64,000 nt of DNA, from the NCBI RefSeq assembly GCF_012726205.1, contig NZ_JAASAE010000003.1, positions 310,001-374,000 of the forward strand, in the 5' to 3' direction. The stretch's first letter is position 1. Every line of letters begins with the position of its first letter. Positions 17,193-24,986 of the stretch are shown in pieces. A program made the translations under genes and the position numbers. A model generated the notes under the pieces. That model saw nothing but the letters and a program-made list of their open reading frames with translations, did not search any database and had not been told where the DNA came from. This DNA is from Rhodococcus sp. HNM0569. GTDB lineage: Bacteria; Actinomycetota; Actinomycetes; Mycobacteriales; Mycobacteriaceae.

Positions 17193-17287
17193 GATTCGTC
17201 GGTGACCAGTCGGTAGATCGCGTACAGCGTGAACCACGTAATCAGCAGACAGCACAGGACGAGGAGTACTTCGAAGAGGATGACCAC
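17189..17287 (-). CDS. 32-residue single-pass membrane microprotein
   Basis: GTG at 17287 opens a 32-codon frame: a hydrophobic stretch [18 protein letters not shown], then [13 protein letters not shown]. It has one transmembrane helix with two adjacent cysteines and a short polar tail. AGGATGGAG lies just before the start. Its TGA overlaps the nitrobindin GTG as GTGA, the arrangement of co-translated genes. No function can be given; a membrane partner of nitrobindin is the natural guess. Confidence 0.6.
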   Translation of the reverse strand: MVILFEVLLVLCCLLITWFTLYAIYRLVTDES

Positions 17288-17373
17288 GGCTCCATCCTAA
17301 ACCTCGCCCGGTGCCTGCCGTCACGGTGTCCGGTGCATACCGTGCGGGGTCCGGGAAAGGCCTCGGAACACAA

Positions 17374-17409
17374 CGAATGCCCCGGTTCGCGATCGAACCG
17401 GGGCATTCG
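17374..17409 (-). terminator. Terminator of the DUF1416/rhodanese operon
   Basis: A perfect 16-bp stem with a 4-nt loop (arms 17374-17389 and 17394-17409), 17 bp past the DUF1416 stop on the minus strand. Confidence 0.85.
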
Positions 17410-17426
17410 CGGAGAACGGGAACGAA

Positions 17427-17738
17427 CTACTTCGGCTCGTCCGCCGTGACGTCGACATTGTGGACGCCGGGGCCCTGCGGGCTTACTTTCGCCGTGCCGT
17501 TACCGGCCGACGACAGCGCACGCACGGTCCACTCGCCGGGAGCGGCGAAGAACCGGAAGTCGCCGGTGCCGGACGCGACGACCTCGGCGGTGAACTCGCC
17601 GCTGCCGTCGAGCAGACGTACGAACGCGCCGCCGATCGGCTGGCCGTCGGTCGCGAGGACACGGCCCGTGATGACCGTTTCCTTCTCGACGTCGACACCT
17701 GCGGGCAGGGTCTGGGTCTGGACGGGGGCACCGCACAT
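17427..17738 (-). CDS. sseC: DUF1416 domain-containing protein SseC
   Basis: A 103-residue protein starting MCGAPVQTQTLPAGVDVEKE, the DUF1416/SseC opening (Rv0814c). The N-terminal CGAP cysteine and the Gly-rich beta-sandwich core GRVLATDGQPIGGAFVRLLD are conserved-looking. SseC proteins are always paired with a CysA2-type rhodanese and are thought to act in sulfur transfer. It lies 2 bp downstream of the rhodanese gene. Confidence 0.88.
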   Translation of the reverse strand: MCGAPVQTQTLPAGVDVEKETVITGRVLATDGQPIGGAFVRLLDGSGEFTAEVVASGTGDFRFFAAPGEWTVRALSSAGNGTAKVSPQGPGVHNVDVTADEPK

Positions 17739-17740
17739 GG

Positions 17741-18577
17741 TTACTTGACCTCCAACTCGATGGGAGCACCGACGAGCGAGCCGTACTCGACCCAGCTGCC
17801 GTCGTAGTTCTTGACGTCGGACTTGCCGAGGATCTCCTTGAGCACGAACCACGTGTGGCTCGAACGCTCGCCGATGCGGCAGTACGCGATCGTGGGCTTC
17901 GTCTCGTCGTAGCCCTTGTCCTTGTAGAGCTGCTCGAGCTCGTCGTCGGACTTGAACGTGCCGTCCTCGTTGGCGGTGGTGCTCCACGGGATGTTGATGG
18001 CACCGGGGACGTGGCCACGCTGCTGCGCCTGCTCCTGCGGCAGGTGCGCGGGCGCGAGGATCTTGCCGGCGAACTCGTCGGGGGAGCGGACGTCGACCAG
18101 GTTCTTGTTGCCGATCGCGTCGATGACCTCGTCGCGGAACGCGCGGATCGACAGGTCGGGGGCCTCGGCCTTGTACTCGGTGCGCTCACGCGTGACCGGG
18201 TCCTTCGACAGCGGACGGCCGTCGAGTTCCCACTTCTTGCGGCCGCCGTCGACGAGCTTGACGTCCTTGTGGCCGTACAGCTTGAAGTACCAGTACGCGT
18301 ACGCCGCGAACCAGTTGTTGTTGCCGCCGTACAGCACCACGGTGTCGTCGTTCGCGACGCCACGCGCCGACAGCAGGTCGGAGAACTGCTGCTGGTTCAG
18401 GAAGTCGCGGCGCACACCGTCCTGGAGATCCTTACGCCAGTCGAGGCGGATCGCGCCCTCGATGTGGCCACCGTCGTAGGCGCTGGTGTCCTCGTCCACC
18501 TCGATGAAGACGGTCTTGGGGGCGTGCAGGTTCTGCTCTGCCCAGTCGGCGGAGACTAGGACGTCGGAGCGAGCCAT
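17741..18577 (-). CDS. cysA2: Thiosulfate sulfurtransferase (rhodanese, CysA2-type)
   Basis: A 278-residue tandem rhodanese. The C-terminal domain has the active loop CRIGERS (Cys233) that carries persulfide; the N-terminal domain is inactive, with its loop replaced by YGGNNNW. It transfers sulfane sulfur from thiosulfate to cyanide or thiol acceptors. Same order as Rv0815c-Rv0814c. It is preceded by an AAAGGA site and by DUF4395 on the same strand. It is likely controlled by the Cys-rich leader peptide upstream. Confidence 0.92.
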   Translation of the reverse strand: MARSDVLVSADWAEQNLHAPKTVFIEVDEDTSAYDGGHIEGAIRLDWRKDLQDGVRRDFLNQQQFSDLLSARGVANDDTVVLYGGNNNWFAAYAYWYFKLYGHKDVKLVDGGRKKWELDGRPLSKDPVTRERTEYKAEAPDLSIRAFRDEVIDAIGNKNLVDVRSPDEFAGKILAPAHLPQEQAQQRGHVPGAINIPWSTTANEDGTFKSDDELEQLYKDKGYDETKPTIAYCRIGERSSHTWFVLKEILGKSDVKNYDGSWVEYGSLVGAPIELEVK

Positions 18578-18623
18578 GGTGTTCCTTTCGGGGTGGTGAT
18601 GGTGCGGGATCGAGATCGGGGAG

Positions 18624-19073
18624 TCACGCGCCGCGAAGACGCGCGACCAGGGGGTAGATCTGGCAGCCGAGGCAGATGCCGAAGGCCGCATTGAGCAGTG
18701 CCGCGAACAGGGCGAACGCGGTGGCGACGGCGCCGAGCGTGCCGACACCGAATGCGAAACCGAGCGTGCCGACGGCCGCGAACACGAAGCCGACGAACTG
18801 CGCGAACTTGAGAGGCGGGACGGGCTCGCGCTCGGTGGGCGGACCGAGGCGCGGTGCGACGACGGCCGCGAAAAGCGTGCCGTACGGGCTGCGCCGCGGG
18901 CCGAGTGCCGCACCGATCGCGAACACGACGGTCTGCAACGCGAGCAGAATCGCGGCGGCCGTGGTGGACAGCGATGCGACGATCAGGACGACGACGAGTA
19001 CGGCCGTCGTGGTCCACGCGGCGAATCGGGGGCCGCGAACGTCGACCTGCTCGGCCGAGAGGGTGCTGGTCAT
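18624..19073 (-). CDS. DUF4395 membrane protein
   Basis: A 149-residue protein with about four hydrophobic helices. A conserved-looking CxxC lies near the C-terminus in FGICLGCQIYPL, and a GPRRSPYGTLFA loop lies in the middle. DUF4395 proteins occur beside rhodaneses and thioredoxins in actinobacteria, and a redox or sulfur-carrier role at the membrane is inferred. First structural gene after the leader peptide. Confidence 0.8.
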   Translation of the reverse strand: MTSTLSAEQVDVRGPRFAAWTTTAVLVVVLIVASLSTTAAAILLALQTVVFAIGAALGPRRSPYGTLFAAVVAPRLGPPTEREPVPPLKFAQFVGFVFAAVGTLGFAFGVGTLGAVATAFALFAALLNAAFGICLGCQIYPLVARLRGA

Positions 19074-19193
19074 GATGGATGGTGCTCCTGCGCTGGTCGT
19101 ACGAACCGGGAGAGCCCACACGGGGCCGACGGAAGGTGGATCACCGGGCGAGGGCGAACGCGCCGAGAGACGAGGGCGCGGCGGCCGCAGTGA

Positions 19194-19280
19194 TCAGCGA
19201 CAGGTACAGCAACAAGCCCCGAGGCGGCACAGGTCGACTGCGCGGCGTCGGGTGAGCATCAGCTCGTGGCGGGCTTGCAC
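19194..19280 (-). CDS. Cys-rich leader peptide (Ms5788A type) of the sulfur operon
   Basis: The peptide ends LTRRRAVDLCRLGACCCTCR, with five cysteines including a CCC run. This matches the Ms5788A-type leader peptides known in mycobacteria, where ribosome stalling at Cys codons controls downstream sulfur genes. GTG at 19280 gives 28 residues; ATG at 19259 gives 21. I prefer the GTG because a TAAGCT -10 lies exactly 7 bp before it, making the mRNA leaderless. It precedes DUF4395, rhodanese and DUF1416. Confidence 0.8.
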   Translation of the reverse strand: MQARHELMLTRRRAVDLCRLGACCCTCR

Positions 19281-19287
19281 GGGGGAC

Positions 19288-19293
19288 AGCTTA
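19288..19293 (-). promoter_or_regulatory. -10 element for leaderless transcription of the Cys leader
   Basis: TAAGCT on the minus strand overlaps the thiX stop codon and lies 7 bp before the GTG of the leader peptide. The -35 region (TTCCGC at 16-bp spacing) is weak. This would separate the sulfur operon from lmeA-thiX transcription. Confidence 0.5.
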
Positions 19294-19800
19294 CCCGTTG
19301 TTTCCGGATGCGGAACCCCGGGCCTGCGTGAACGGCTCGAGAGCTGCGCGGAGTTCGCCGGCCTTGGGCACGCCCGCGATGCGGAAGCGCTCGGCGAGGT
19401 CGCCGTCGAGGACGAATGTCGTCGGCAACGACAGGACGCCGAATTCCTTTGCGAGTGCAGGGTGCTCGTCGATGTCGACCTCCCACTCGACAGGCGGGTG
19501 CGGGGCGTCGTCGAAGGTGGTGAGCACCTGCCCGACGACGCGGCGTACCGCGGCGCACGGGCCGCACCAGTCGGCCGAGAAATGCAGCACGACCGGCCCC
19601 GACGGTGAGGGCGCACGCACCGCCTCGACGCCCGCATCGGCGAGTGCCGATGGGCGCGGATCCGGGGTGCCGGCCGCGTCGGCGTGCGGCGCCTGAGCGC
19701 TGCTCGCGCGGATCCTGCCCTGGCGATTCTGCAGGACCAGCCCGACCGCGAGCGCCGCGAGCACGGCCACGACGAGCACGGCGACGGTGGTGACGTTCAC
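19291..19800 (-). CDS. thiX: Membrane-anchored thioredoxin-like protein (ThiX-like)
   Basis: A 169-residue protein with an N-terminal membrane anchor (residues about 4-23), a linker, and a thioredoxin domain with active site SADWCGPC and the cis-proline motif SLPTTF. The domain probably faces outside. It corresponds to Rv0816c in mycobacteria. The GTG start overlaps the lmeA stop by 4 bp. Confidence 0.85.
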   Translation of the reverse strand: MNVTTVAVLVVAVLAALAVGLVLQNRQGRIRASSAQAPHADAAGTPDPRPSALADAGVEAVRAPSPSGPVVLHFSADWCGPCAAVRRVVGQVLTTFDDAPHPPVEWEVDIDEHPALAKEFGVLSLPTTFVLDGDLAERFRIAGVPKAGELRAALEPFTQARGSASGNNG

Positions 19801-20576
19801 AGGTTCTGCATCTCCCGGAGGTCGATCGTGACGTTGTCCCCGACGCCCTCGATCACGATCTGCGATCCCTCCGCGGTGACCTTGGTCGGCCGCACCCCGA
19901 ACGGCAGTTCCTGGGTGTCGATCGTGCGCGTGAACAGCCCGAGCACGGTCGGGGCCAGCGGCTCGGGGACCGTGAAGTCGGCATGGCCCTCGGGGCCGAA
20001 GTAGAAGTCGGACGCGACGATCTGGACCTCGTCGCCTTGCAGCACGAGGTCGGCCTGCACCGACACGGTGGTCGTGAGCGGGCCGACGGGGACCGTGCCG
20101 GTGAGCACCACGCCGCCCGACGTCGTCATGCCTGAGCCGCCCGAGCCGCCGGTGCCGTCGGACTTGCTCGCAGGCGGAGCCGACACCTGCAGGTCCGGGA
20201 TGCCGAGGAAGCGGCCGAGCTCGGTCGCGCCGATCAGCAACCGCCCGTCGAGTCGTTCGACGGGCAGGTTCTCGACCGAACCGTCGACCAGTTCGGACAG
20301 TGACGCCTCGACGCCCCGCAGGTTCGCTTCGACCGTGACTTCACCCACAGTATTGCTGTGCACACCCTGCGCACGGATCGACACGTCGTCGTAGCGGCCG
20401 TTGGCGACCTGGGTGAGGAACGGGAAGCCGCGGACGGTGACCTCGGGATCGGCGTGGAGGTCGGCGCCGTGCCGTACCTGCCGCGAGACGCGGTATTCCG
20501 CGTACGCGGCCGCACCGAAGTCGACGACGACGGCGAGTCCGATCAGCAGGGCGAGACCGATCACGAGTTTGCGCAC
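19797..20576 (-). CDS. lmeA: DUF2993 protein LmeA (lipomannan elongation factor)
   Basis: A 259-residue protein with a signal or anchor helix (residues 4-28) and a DUF2993 beta-rich domain. Mycobacterial LmeA (Rv0817c/MSMEG_5785) sits in the same place and supports mannan chain elongation of lipomannan and lipoarabinomannan. A Gly/Ser-rich insert (DGTGGSGGSG) lies mid-protein. First gene of lmeA-thiX, divergent from glnR. Confidence 0.82.
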   Translation of the reverse strand: MRKLVIGLALLIGLAVVVDFGAAAYAEYRVSRQVRHGADLHADPEVTVRGFPFLTQVANGRYDDVSIRAQGVHSNTVGEVTVEANLRGVEASLSELVDGSVENLPVERLDGRLLIGATELGRFLGIPDLQVSAPPASKSDGTGGSGGSGMTTSGGVVLTGTVPVGPLTTTVSVQADLVLQGDEVQIVASDFYFGPEGHADFTVPEPLAPTVLGLFTRTIDTQELPFGVRPTKVTAEGSQIVIEGVGDNVTIDLREMQNL

Positions 20577-20755
20577 CCGACCATTGTGACGGACGGAGTC
20601 CGTGAGGTTCGGGGCGCGCGCCCCGCGCGGCGAGCGCGGGGCGTGGCGAAGGGGTCAGCAGCGGCATAACCGCGGGTGGGCCGTTACTCTGTCTCCGACC
20701 GGTCGTGACGGTTCCACCCTCGGATGACGGCCCGACGGTCGTGAAAGACGGCCCG

Positions 20756-20779
20756 GCCATCGTGCCCGGGCACGATGGC
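20756..20779. promoter_or_regulatory. 24-bp perfect palindrome upstream of glnR
   Basis: The half-sites GCCATCGTGCCC and GGGCACGATGGC meet with no spacer, giving a 24-bp perfect palindrome that ends 17 bp before the glnR start and just ahead of its AAGGAGGT site. It may be an operator or an mRNA hairpin affecting initiation. A GACGGCCCG direct repeat lies just upstream. Confidence 0.6.
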
Positions 20780-20796
20780 TGACAGAAGGAGGTCGT

Positions 20797-21552
20797 GTGG
20801 AGCTGCTGCTTCTCACCTCCGATCCGAACCCGGAGTCCGTCCTGCCCTCGCTCGCGCTCCTCGCGCACGGCGTGCGCCCCGCGCCCACCGAGGTGTCGTC
20901 GCTTCTCGAAGCCGGCTCGGCGGACGTCGCGCTCGTCGACGCGCGTACCGATCTGGCCGCTGCGCGGGGCCTGTGCCGCCTGCTCGGCAGCACCGGTTCG
21001 GCGGTCCCGGTCGTCGCGGTGCTCACCGAGGGCGGCCTCGTCGCGGTCAACTCCGACTGGGGGGTCGACGACATCCTGCTGCCGGGTACGGGCCCGGCCG
21101 AGGTCGACGCGCGACTGCGTCTGCTCGTGGGGCGTTCGGGTGGCGCGGCCAGCCCCGAGTCCGCGGGCAAGATCACGCTGGGCGAACTCGTGATCGACGA
21201 AGGCACCTACACCGCGCGTCTGCGCGGCAAACCGCTCGACCTCACCTACAAGGAGTTCGAGCTGCTGAAATACCTCGCGCAGCACGCGGGCCGGGTCTTC
21301 ACCCGCGCGCAGCTCCTGCAGGAGGTGTGGGGGTACGACTTCTTCGGCGGGACCCGCACCGTCGACGTCCACGTGCGACGGCTGCGCGCGAAGCTCGGCA
21401 GCGAGCACGAATCGCTCATCGGCACGGTGCGCAATGTCGGCTACAAGGCCGTGCGCCCGGCGACCCGCGGCAAGACGGCGGGCGTCATGGTGCCCGACGA
21501 AGACGACCCCGACGTCGCCCCGGCACCCACGATGGACGACTCGACACTCTGA
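20797..21552 (+). CDS. glnR: OmpR-family transcriptional regulator GlnR
   Basis: A 251-residue response regulator with an atypical receiver (residues 1-110, conserved Asp48 in ALVDARTD) and a C-terminal winged helix with the OmpR-type blocks [39 protein letters not shown] and VRNVGYK. Position next to mshD and lmeA equals Rv0818 (GlnR), the global nitrogen regulator of mycolata. No partner kinase is nearby, as expected for GlnR. GTG start at 20797 after AAGGAGGT. Confidence 0.9.
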   Translation: MELLLLTSDPNPESVLPSLALLAHGVRPAPTEVSSLLEAGSADVALVDARTDLAAARGLCRLLGSTGSAVPVVAVLTEGGLVAVNSDWGVDDILLPGTGPAEVDARLRLLVGRSGGAASPESAGKITLGELVIDEGTYTARLRGKPLDLTYKEFELLKYLAQHAGRVFTRAQLLQEVWGYDFFGGTRTVDVHVRRLRAKLGSEHESLIGTVRNVGYKAVRPATRGKTAGVMVPDEDDPDVAPAPTMDDSTL

Positions 21553-21571
21553 GCTCACGTACGGTCACGGC

Positions 21572-22513
21572 ATGACACGCGACGACACGGCAGGGGCCGA
21601 AGCGACCGGCGGCTCGGGTGAATGGTTCGACTCGGTGTCGGCGGACGACGTCGCCGCGATCGACGCGATTCTCGCGCGCGCTGTCGCGGCCGACGGGACG
21701 GCGGCCGTCTCCGAGCAGGGCGAGCACGCATTGCACGGCCGAGGCGACGCCCGTCACCTCGTGTGGCGAGGTGACGGCACCGTGCTCGGTTACGCGCAGC
21801 TCGTGCCGGGGCAGGGCGAACACCCGCCGATGGCCGAGGTCGTCGTCGACCCGGACGCGCGGGGCAAGGGCATCGGAACGGCGCTCGTCGCGGAGGTGCT
21901 CGCGGGCGATCCGGACACCCGCGTGTGGGCGCACGGCGACCTTCCCGCGGCGCGGGCCGTCGCCGCCGCTCTCGGGCTGACCGGTGCACGCGAACTACTG
22001 CAGATGAGACGCCCGCTCGCACAGCCGGAGTTGCCGGAAGTGCAAGTACCGCAGGGGGTCACGCTGCGGACCTATCGCGGACCGCAGGACGACGCGGAGC
22101 TGCTGCGGGTCAATGCCGCGGCGTTCTCGTGGCATCCCGAACAGGGCCGGTGGACCGAGGGCGACGTCGCCGAGCGACGCGACGAACCGTGGTTCGATCC
22201 GGACGGGCTGTTTCTCGCGTTCGACGCGGACGATCCCGCGCGGCTGCTCGGCTTCCACTGGACGAAGGTGCATCCGGCCGAAGGCAGCGAACCCGCGATC
22301 GGCGAGGTGTACGTCGTGGGCGTCGACCCCGCCGCGCAGGGGCGCGGTCTCGGCCGGGTGCTCACGATCGCGGGCCTGCGCTATCTGCGCGACCGTGACC
22401 TCGCCGACGTGCTGCTGTACGTCGAAGGCGACAACACCGCCGCACTGCGCACGTACGAGCGCCTCGGCTTCGCGCGCTTCCACACCGACGTCGCATACAC
22501 CCGCGCGCGATAG
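21572..22513 (+). CDS. mshD: Mycothiol synthase (acetyl-CoA:Cys-GlcN-Ins acetyltransferase)
   Basis: A 313-residue protein of two fused GNAT domains. The N-terminal domain has VVVDPDARGKGIGTALV and the C-terminal domain VVGVDPAAQGRGLGRVL, both acetyl-CoA loops. MshD performs the last step of mycothiol synthesis. It lies 19 bp after glnR as in mycobacteria, and is probably co-transcribed with it. Confidence 0.93.
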   Translation: MTRDDTAGAEATGGSGEWFDSVSADDVAAIDAILARAVAADGTAAVSEQGEHALHGRGDARHLVWRGDGTVLGYAQLVPGQGEHPPMAEVVVDPDARGKGIGTALVAEVLAGDPDTRVWAHGDLPAARAVAAALGLTGARELLQMRRPLAQPELPEVQVPQGVTLRTYRGPQDDAELLRVNAAAFSWHPEQGRWTEGDVAERRDEPWFDPDGLFLAFDADDPARLLGFHWTKVHPAEGSEPAIGEVYVVGVDPAAQGRGLGRVLTIAGLRYLRDRDLADVLLYVEGDNTAALRTYERLGFARFHTDVAYTRAR

Positions 22514-22524
22514 CGGGCACGTCT

Positions 22525-22546
22525 GTTCACTTTCCGTTCACTCGGT
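22525..22546 (+). promoter_or_regulatory. PHO box upstream of pstS
   Basis: Two GTTCAC units (22525-22530 and 22536-22541) repeat with an 11-bp period, the form bound by PhoP/RegX3-type regulators in actinobacteria. A TACGTT -10 lies at 22574-22579 with no good -35, as expected for an activated promoter. The pstS start is 137 bp downstream. Confidence 0.7.
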
Positions 22547-22682
22547 GTGACGGATCCGGACACCCCGCGCCCCTACGTTGAGTCGCGGGCGGCACCCGCC
22601 GTCCGGTCGGCACGTGCACCGGCACGTGCAGGCATGTGACGCCACGCGCAGCGTGGCCTGCGTCTTACCTCGGAGGACACAC

Positions 22683-23801
22683 GTGAAACTCGAGCGGAGT
22701 GCGGCGGTCGTCGGCATGGTTGCGATCGGCGCCATGACACTCACCGCGTGCGGCAGCGACGACAACAGCGCGGCCAGCGGGGTGCAGGTGTCCGACTCGT
22801 CGGCCTCGTGCGAGGGCAAGGCCAATCTCGGCGGCGCGGGCTCGTCGGCGCAGAAGAACGCGATGGACCAGTTCGTCGCGACCTACATCGCCGCGTGCCA
22901 GCAGAAGGACGCGAACGTCAACGTCGCCTACACCGCGAGCGGTTCGGGCGACGGACGCACGCAGTTCCTCGCGAGTCAGATCGACTTCGCCGGCTCCGAC
23001 TCCCCGATCAAGGGCGAGCAGGCCGAGCAGGCCCAGCAGCGGTGCGCCGGTGGCGAGGCGTGGAACCTTCCGCTCGTGTTCGGCCCGGTCGCCCTCGCCT
23101 ACAACCTGGACGGCGTCGACGACCTGGTGCTCGACGCCGAGACGACGGCGAAGATCTTCAACGGGACCATCCGCACGTGGAACGACCCGGCGATCGCGGC
23201 ACTCAACGAGGGCGTCGCACTGCCCGACCAGCCGATCACGCCGATCGTGCGGTCCGACTCGTCGGGCACGACCGACAACTTCCAGCAGTACCTCACGGTG
23301 GCGTCGAAGGGGGCATGGACGAGCGGTGCCGGCTCCGACTTCACCGGCGGCACCGGCGAGGGAGCGAAGGGTTCGGCGGGTGTCGCGCAGGCCGTCTCGG
23401 GCGGGCCCGGCTCGATCACCTACGTCGAGGAGTCGTTCGCGAAGCAGAACGGTCTCGACGTCGCGAAGATCGACAACGGTGCGGGCCCGGTCGAGCTGAA
23501 CGTGCAGACCGCAGGCAAGGCGATCGAGGAAGCGTCGTTCAAGAGCGAGGGTGTGGGTGATCTCACGCTCGATCTCGACTCCATCTACGGCAACACCACG
23601 GCCGACGCGTACCCGCTCGTGCTCGCGACCTACGAGATCGTGTGCTCCAAGGGTTACGACGCCGACACCGCGGCCGCGGTCAAGTCCTTCCTGACCAGCG
23701 CCGTCGCCGAGGGCCAGCAGGGCCTCGACGAGCAGGGGTACGTGCCGCTGCCGGACGCCGTCAAGGCGCGGCTCACGGCGTCGATCGACGCGATCGCCTG
23801 A
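22683..23801 (+). CDS. pstS: Phosphate ABC transporter substrate-binding lipoprotein PstS
   Basis: A 372-residue lipoprotein with lipobox LTAC (Cys23) after a short signal peptide. Phosphate-binding motifs are LGGAGSSAQKNAM, ASQIDFAGSDSPI and RSDSSGTTDNFQQYL. It captures inorganic phosphate outside the cell for PstCAB. GTG at 22683 follows GGAGG. First gene of pstSCAB. Confidence 0.95.
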   Translation: MKLERSAAVVGMVAIGAMTLTACGSDDNSAASGVQVSDSSASCEGKANLGGAGSSAQKNAMDQFVATYIAACQQKDANVNVAYTASGSGDGRTQFLASQIDFAGSDSPIKGEQAEQAQQRCAGGEAWNLPLVFGPVALAYNLDGVDDLVLDAETTAKIFNGTIRTWNDPAIAALNEGVALPDQPITPIVRSDSSGTTDNFQQYLTVASKGAWTSGAGSDFTGGTGEGAKGSAGVAQAVSGGPGSITYVEESFAKQNGLDVAKIDNGAGPVELNVQTAGKAIEEASFKSEGVGDLTLDLDSIYGNTTADAYPLVLATYEIVCSKGYDADTAAAVKSFLTSAVAEGQQGLDEQGYVPLPDAVKARLTASIDAIA

Positions 23802-23888
23802 GTGCGGACGCGCAGCCTTTCCCGCCGCGGAGAGCTGCACCCTCGATGCCCGGTTATATTCGGAAGCAGGAGAAGAACGTGAGCGCAC

Positions 23889-24983
23889 ATGAGTGACGCG
23901 CCCGTCAGACCGACATCCCGCACCGCTGGTTCGGCTTCGCGCCGAGCCGGCGGCCGCGGTCCGAACGGCATCGCGGAGGCCGACTTGAGTTCGACTGGGG
24001 CCGACGTCGGCACCGATCCCGGTGCAGGCGCACCTACCCCGCCCGGCGACCGCAACATTCCCACCCGGCCGGGTGACCGCATCTTCAAGACACTGTCGTC
24101 CGGCTCGGCGATCTTCGTGTCCGTGGTCATCGCCGCGATCGGGTTCTTCCTGGTGTGGCGTGCGATTCCGGCGCTCTCGCGCAACGAGGTCAACTTTCTC
24201 ACCAGCAGCGAGTGGGCCACGGTCGACATCGAGCACATGGCGTTCGGTGTCCTCGACCTGCTGCAGGTCACGGTGCTCGTGTCGCTGTTCGCGCTCGTGC
24301 TCGCGATGCCCGTCGCGCTCGGCATCGCGATCTTCCTGACTCAGTACGCCCCGAGCTGGCTCAAACGGCCGCTCGCCTACGTGATCGACCTGCTCGCCGC
24401 CGTTCCCTCGGTCGTCTACGGCCTGTGGGGTCTGCTCGTGTTCGCACCGGCGATCAGTCCGGTCGCGTTGTGGCTCAACGAGAACTTCGCGTGGATCCCG
24501 CTGTTCGCCACCGGCAGTGGCTCGATCGCGGGCGGTGGCACGATCTTCACGGCGGGCATCGTGCTCGGCGTCATGATCCTGCCGGTCATCACGGCGGTCA
24601 CGCGCGAGGTGTTCGTGCAGACGCCGACGACGCAGATCGAGGCCGCTCTCGCGCTCGGCGCCACCCGATGGGAAGTGGTGCGCACCACTGTTCTTCCGTT
24701 CGGCAAGTCCGGGTACATCAGCGGGTCGATGCTCGGCCTCGGTCGCGCGCTCGGCGAGACGATGGCGCTGTACCTGATCCTGCGCACGACGTCGCTGCCG
24801 TTCGGCTGGTCGCTGTTCGACAGCGGCTCGACCATCGCGTCGAAGATCGCGCTCGGATACGCCGAGTTCAACAACGACATCCAGGCAGGCGCGTACATCG
24901 CCGCGGGCCTCGTGCTGTTCGTGCTCACGTTCGTCGTCAACGCGGGCGCGCGCATGGTGATCGCCGGAAAGGCGAAGGACTGA
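23889..24983 (+). CDS. pstC: Phosphate ABC transporter permease PstC
   Basis: A 364-residue permease. The first 70 residues are a disordered Pro/Gly/Arg-rich cytoplasmic tail, then six helices with the coupling loop EAALALGATRWEVVRTTVLP. The ATG at 23889 lies far (16 bp) from the AGGAG; a GTG five-codon frame (23879-23896) sits at proper spacing and overlaps the start, so re-initiation is possible. Confidence 0.93.
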   Translation: MSDAPVRPTSRTAGSASRRAGGRGPNGIAEADLSSTGADVGTDPGAGAPTPPGDRNIPTRPGDRIFKTLSSGSAIFVSVVIAAIGFFLVWRAIPALSRNEVNFLTSSEWATVDIEHMAFGVLDLLQVTVLVSLFALVLAMPVALGIAIFLTQYAPSWLKRPLAYVIDLLAAVPSVVYGLWGLLVFAPAISPVALWLNENFAWIPLFATGSGSIAGGGTIFTAGIVLGVMILPVITAVTREVFVQTPTTQIEAALALGATRWEVVRTTVLPFGKSGYISGSMLGLGRALGETMALYLILRTTSLPFGWSLFDSGSTIASKIALGYAEFNNDIQAGAYIAAGLVLFVLTFVVNAGARMVIAGKAKD

Positions 24984-24986
24984 CCC

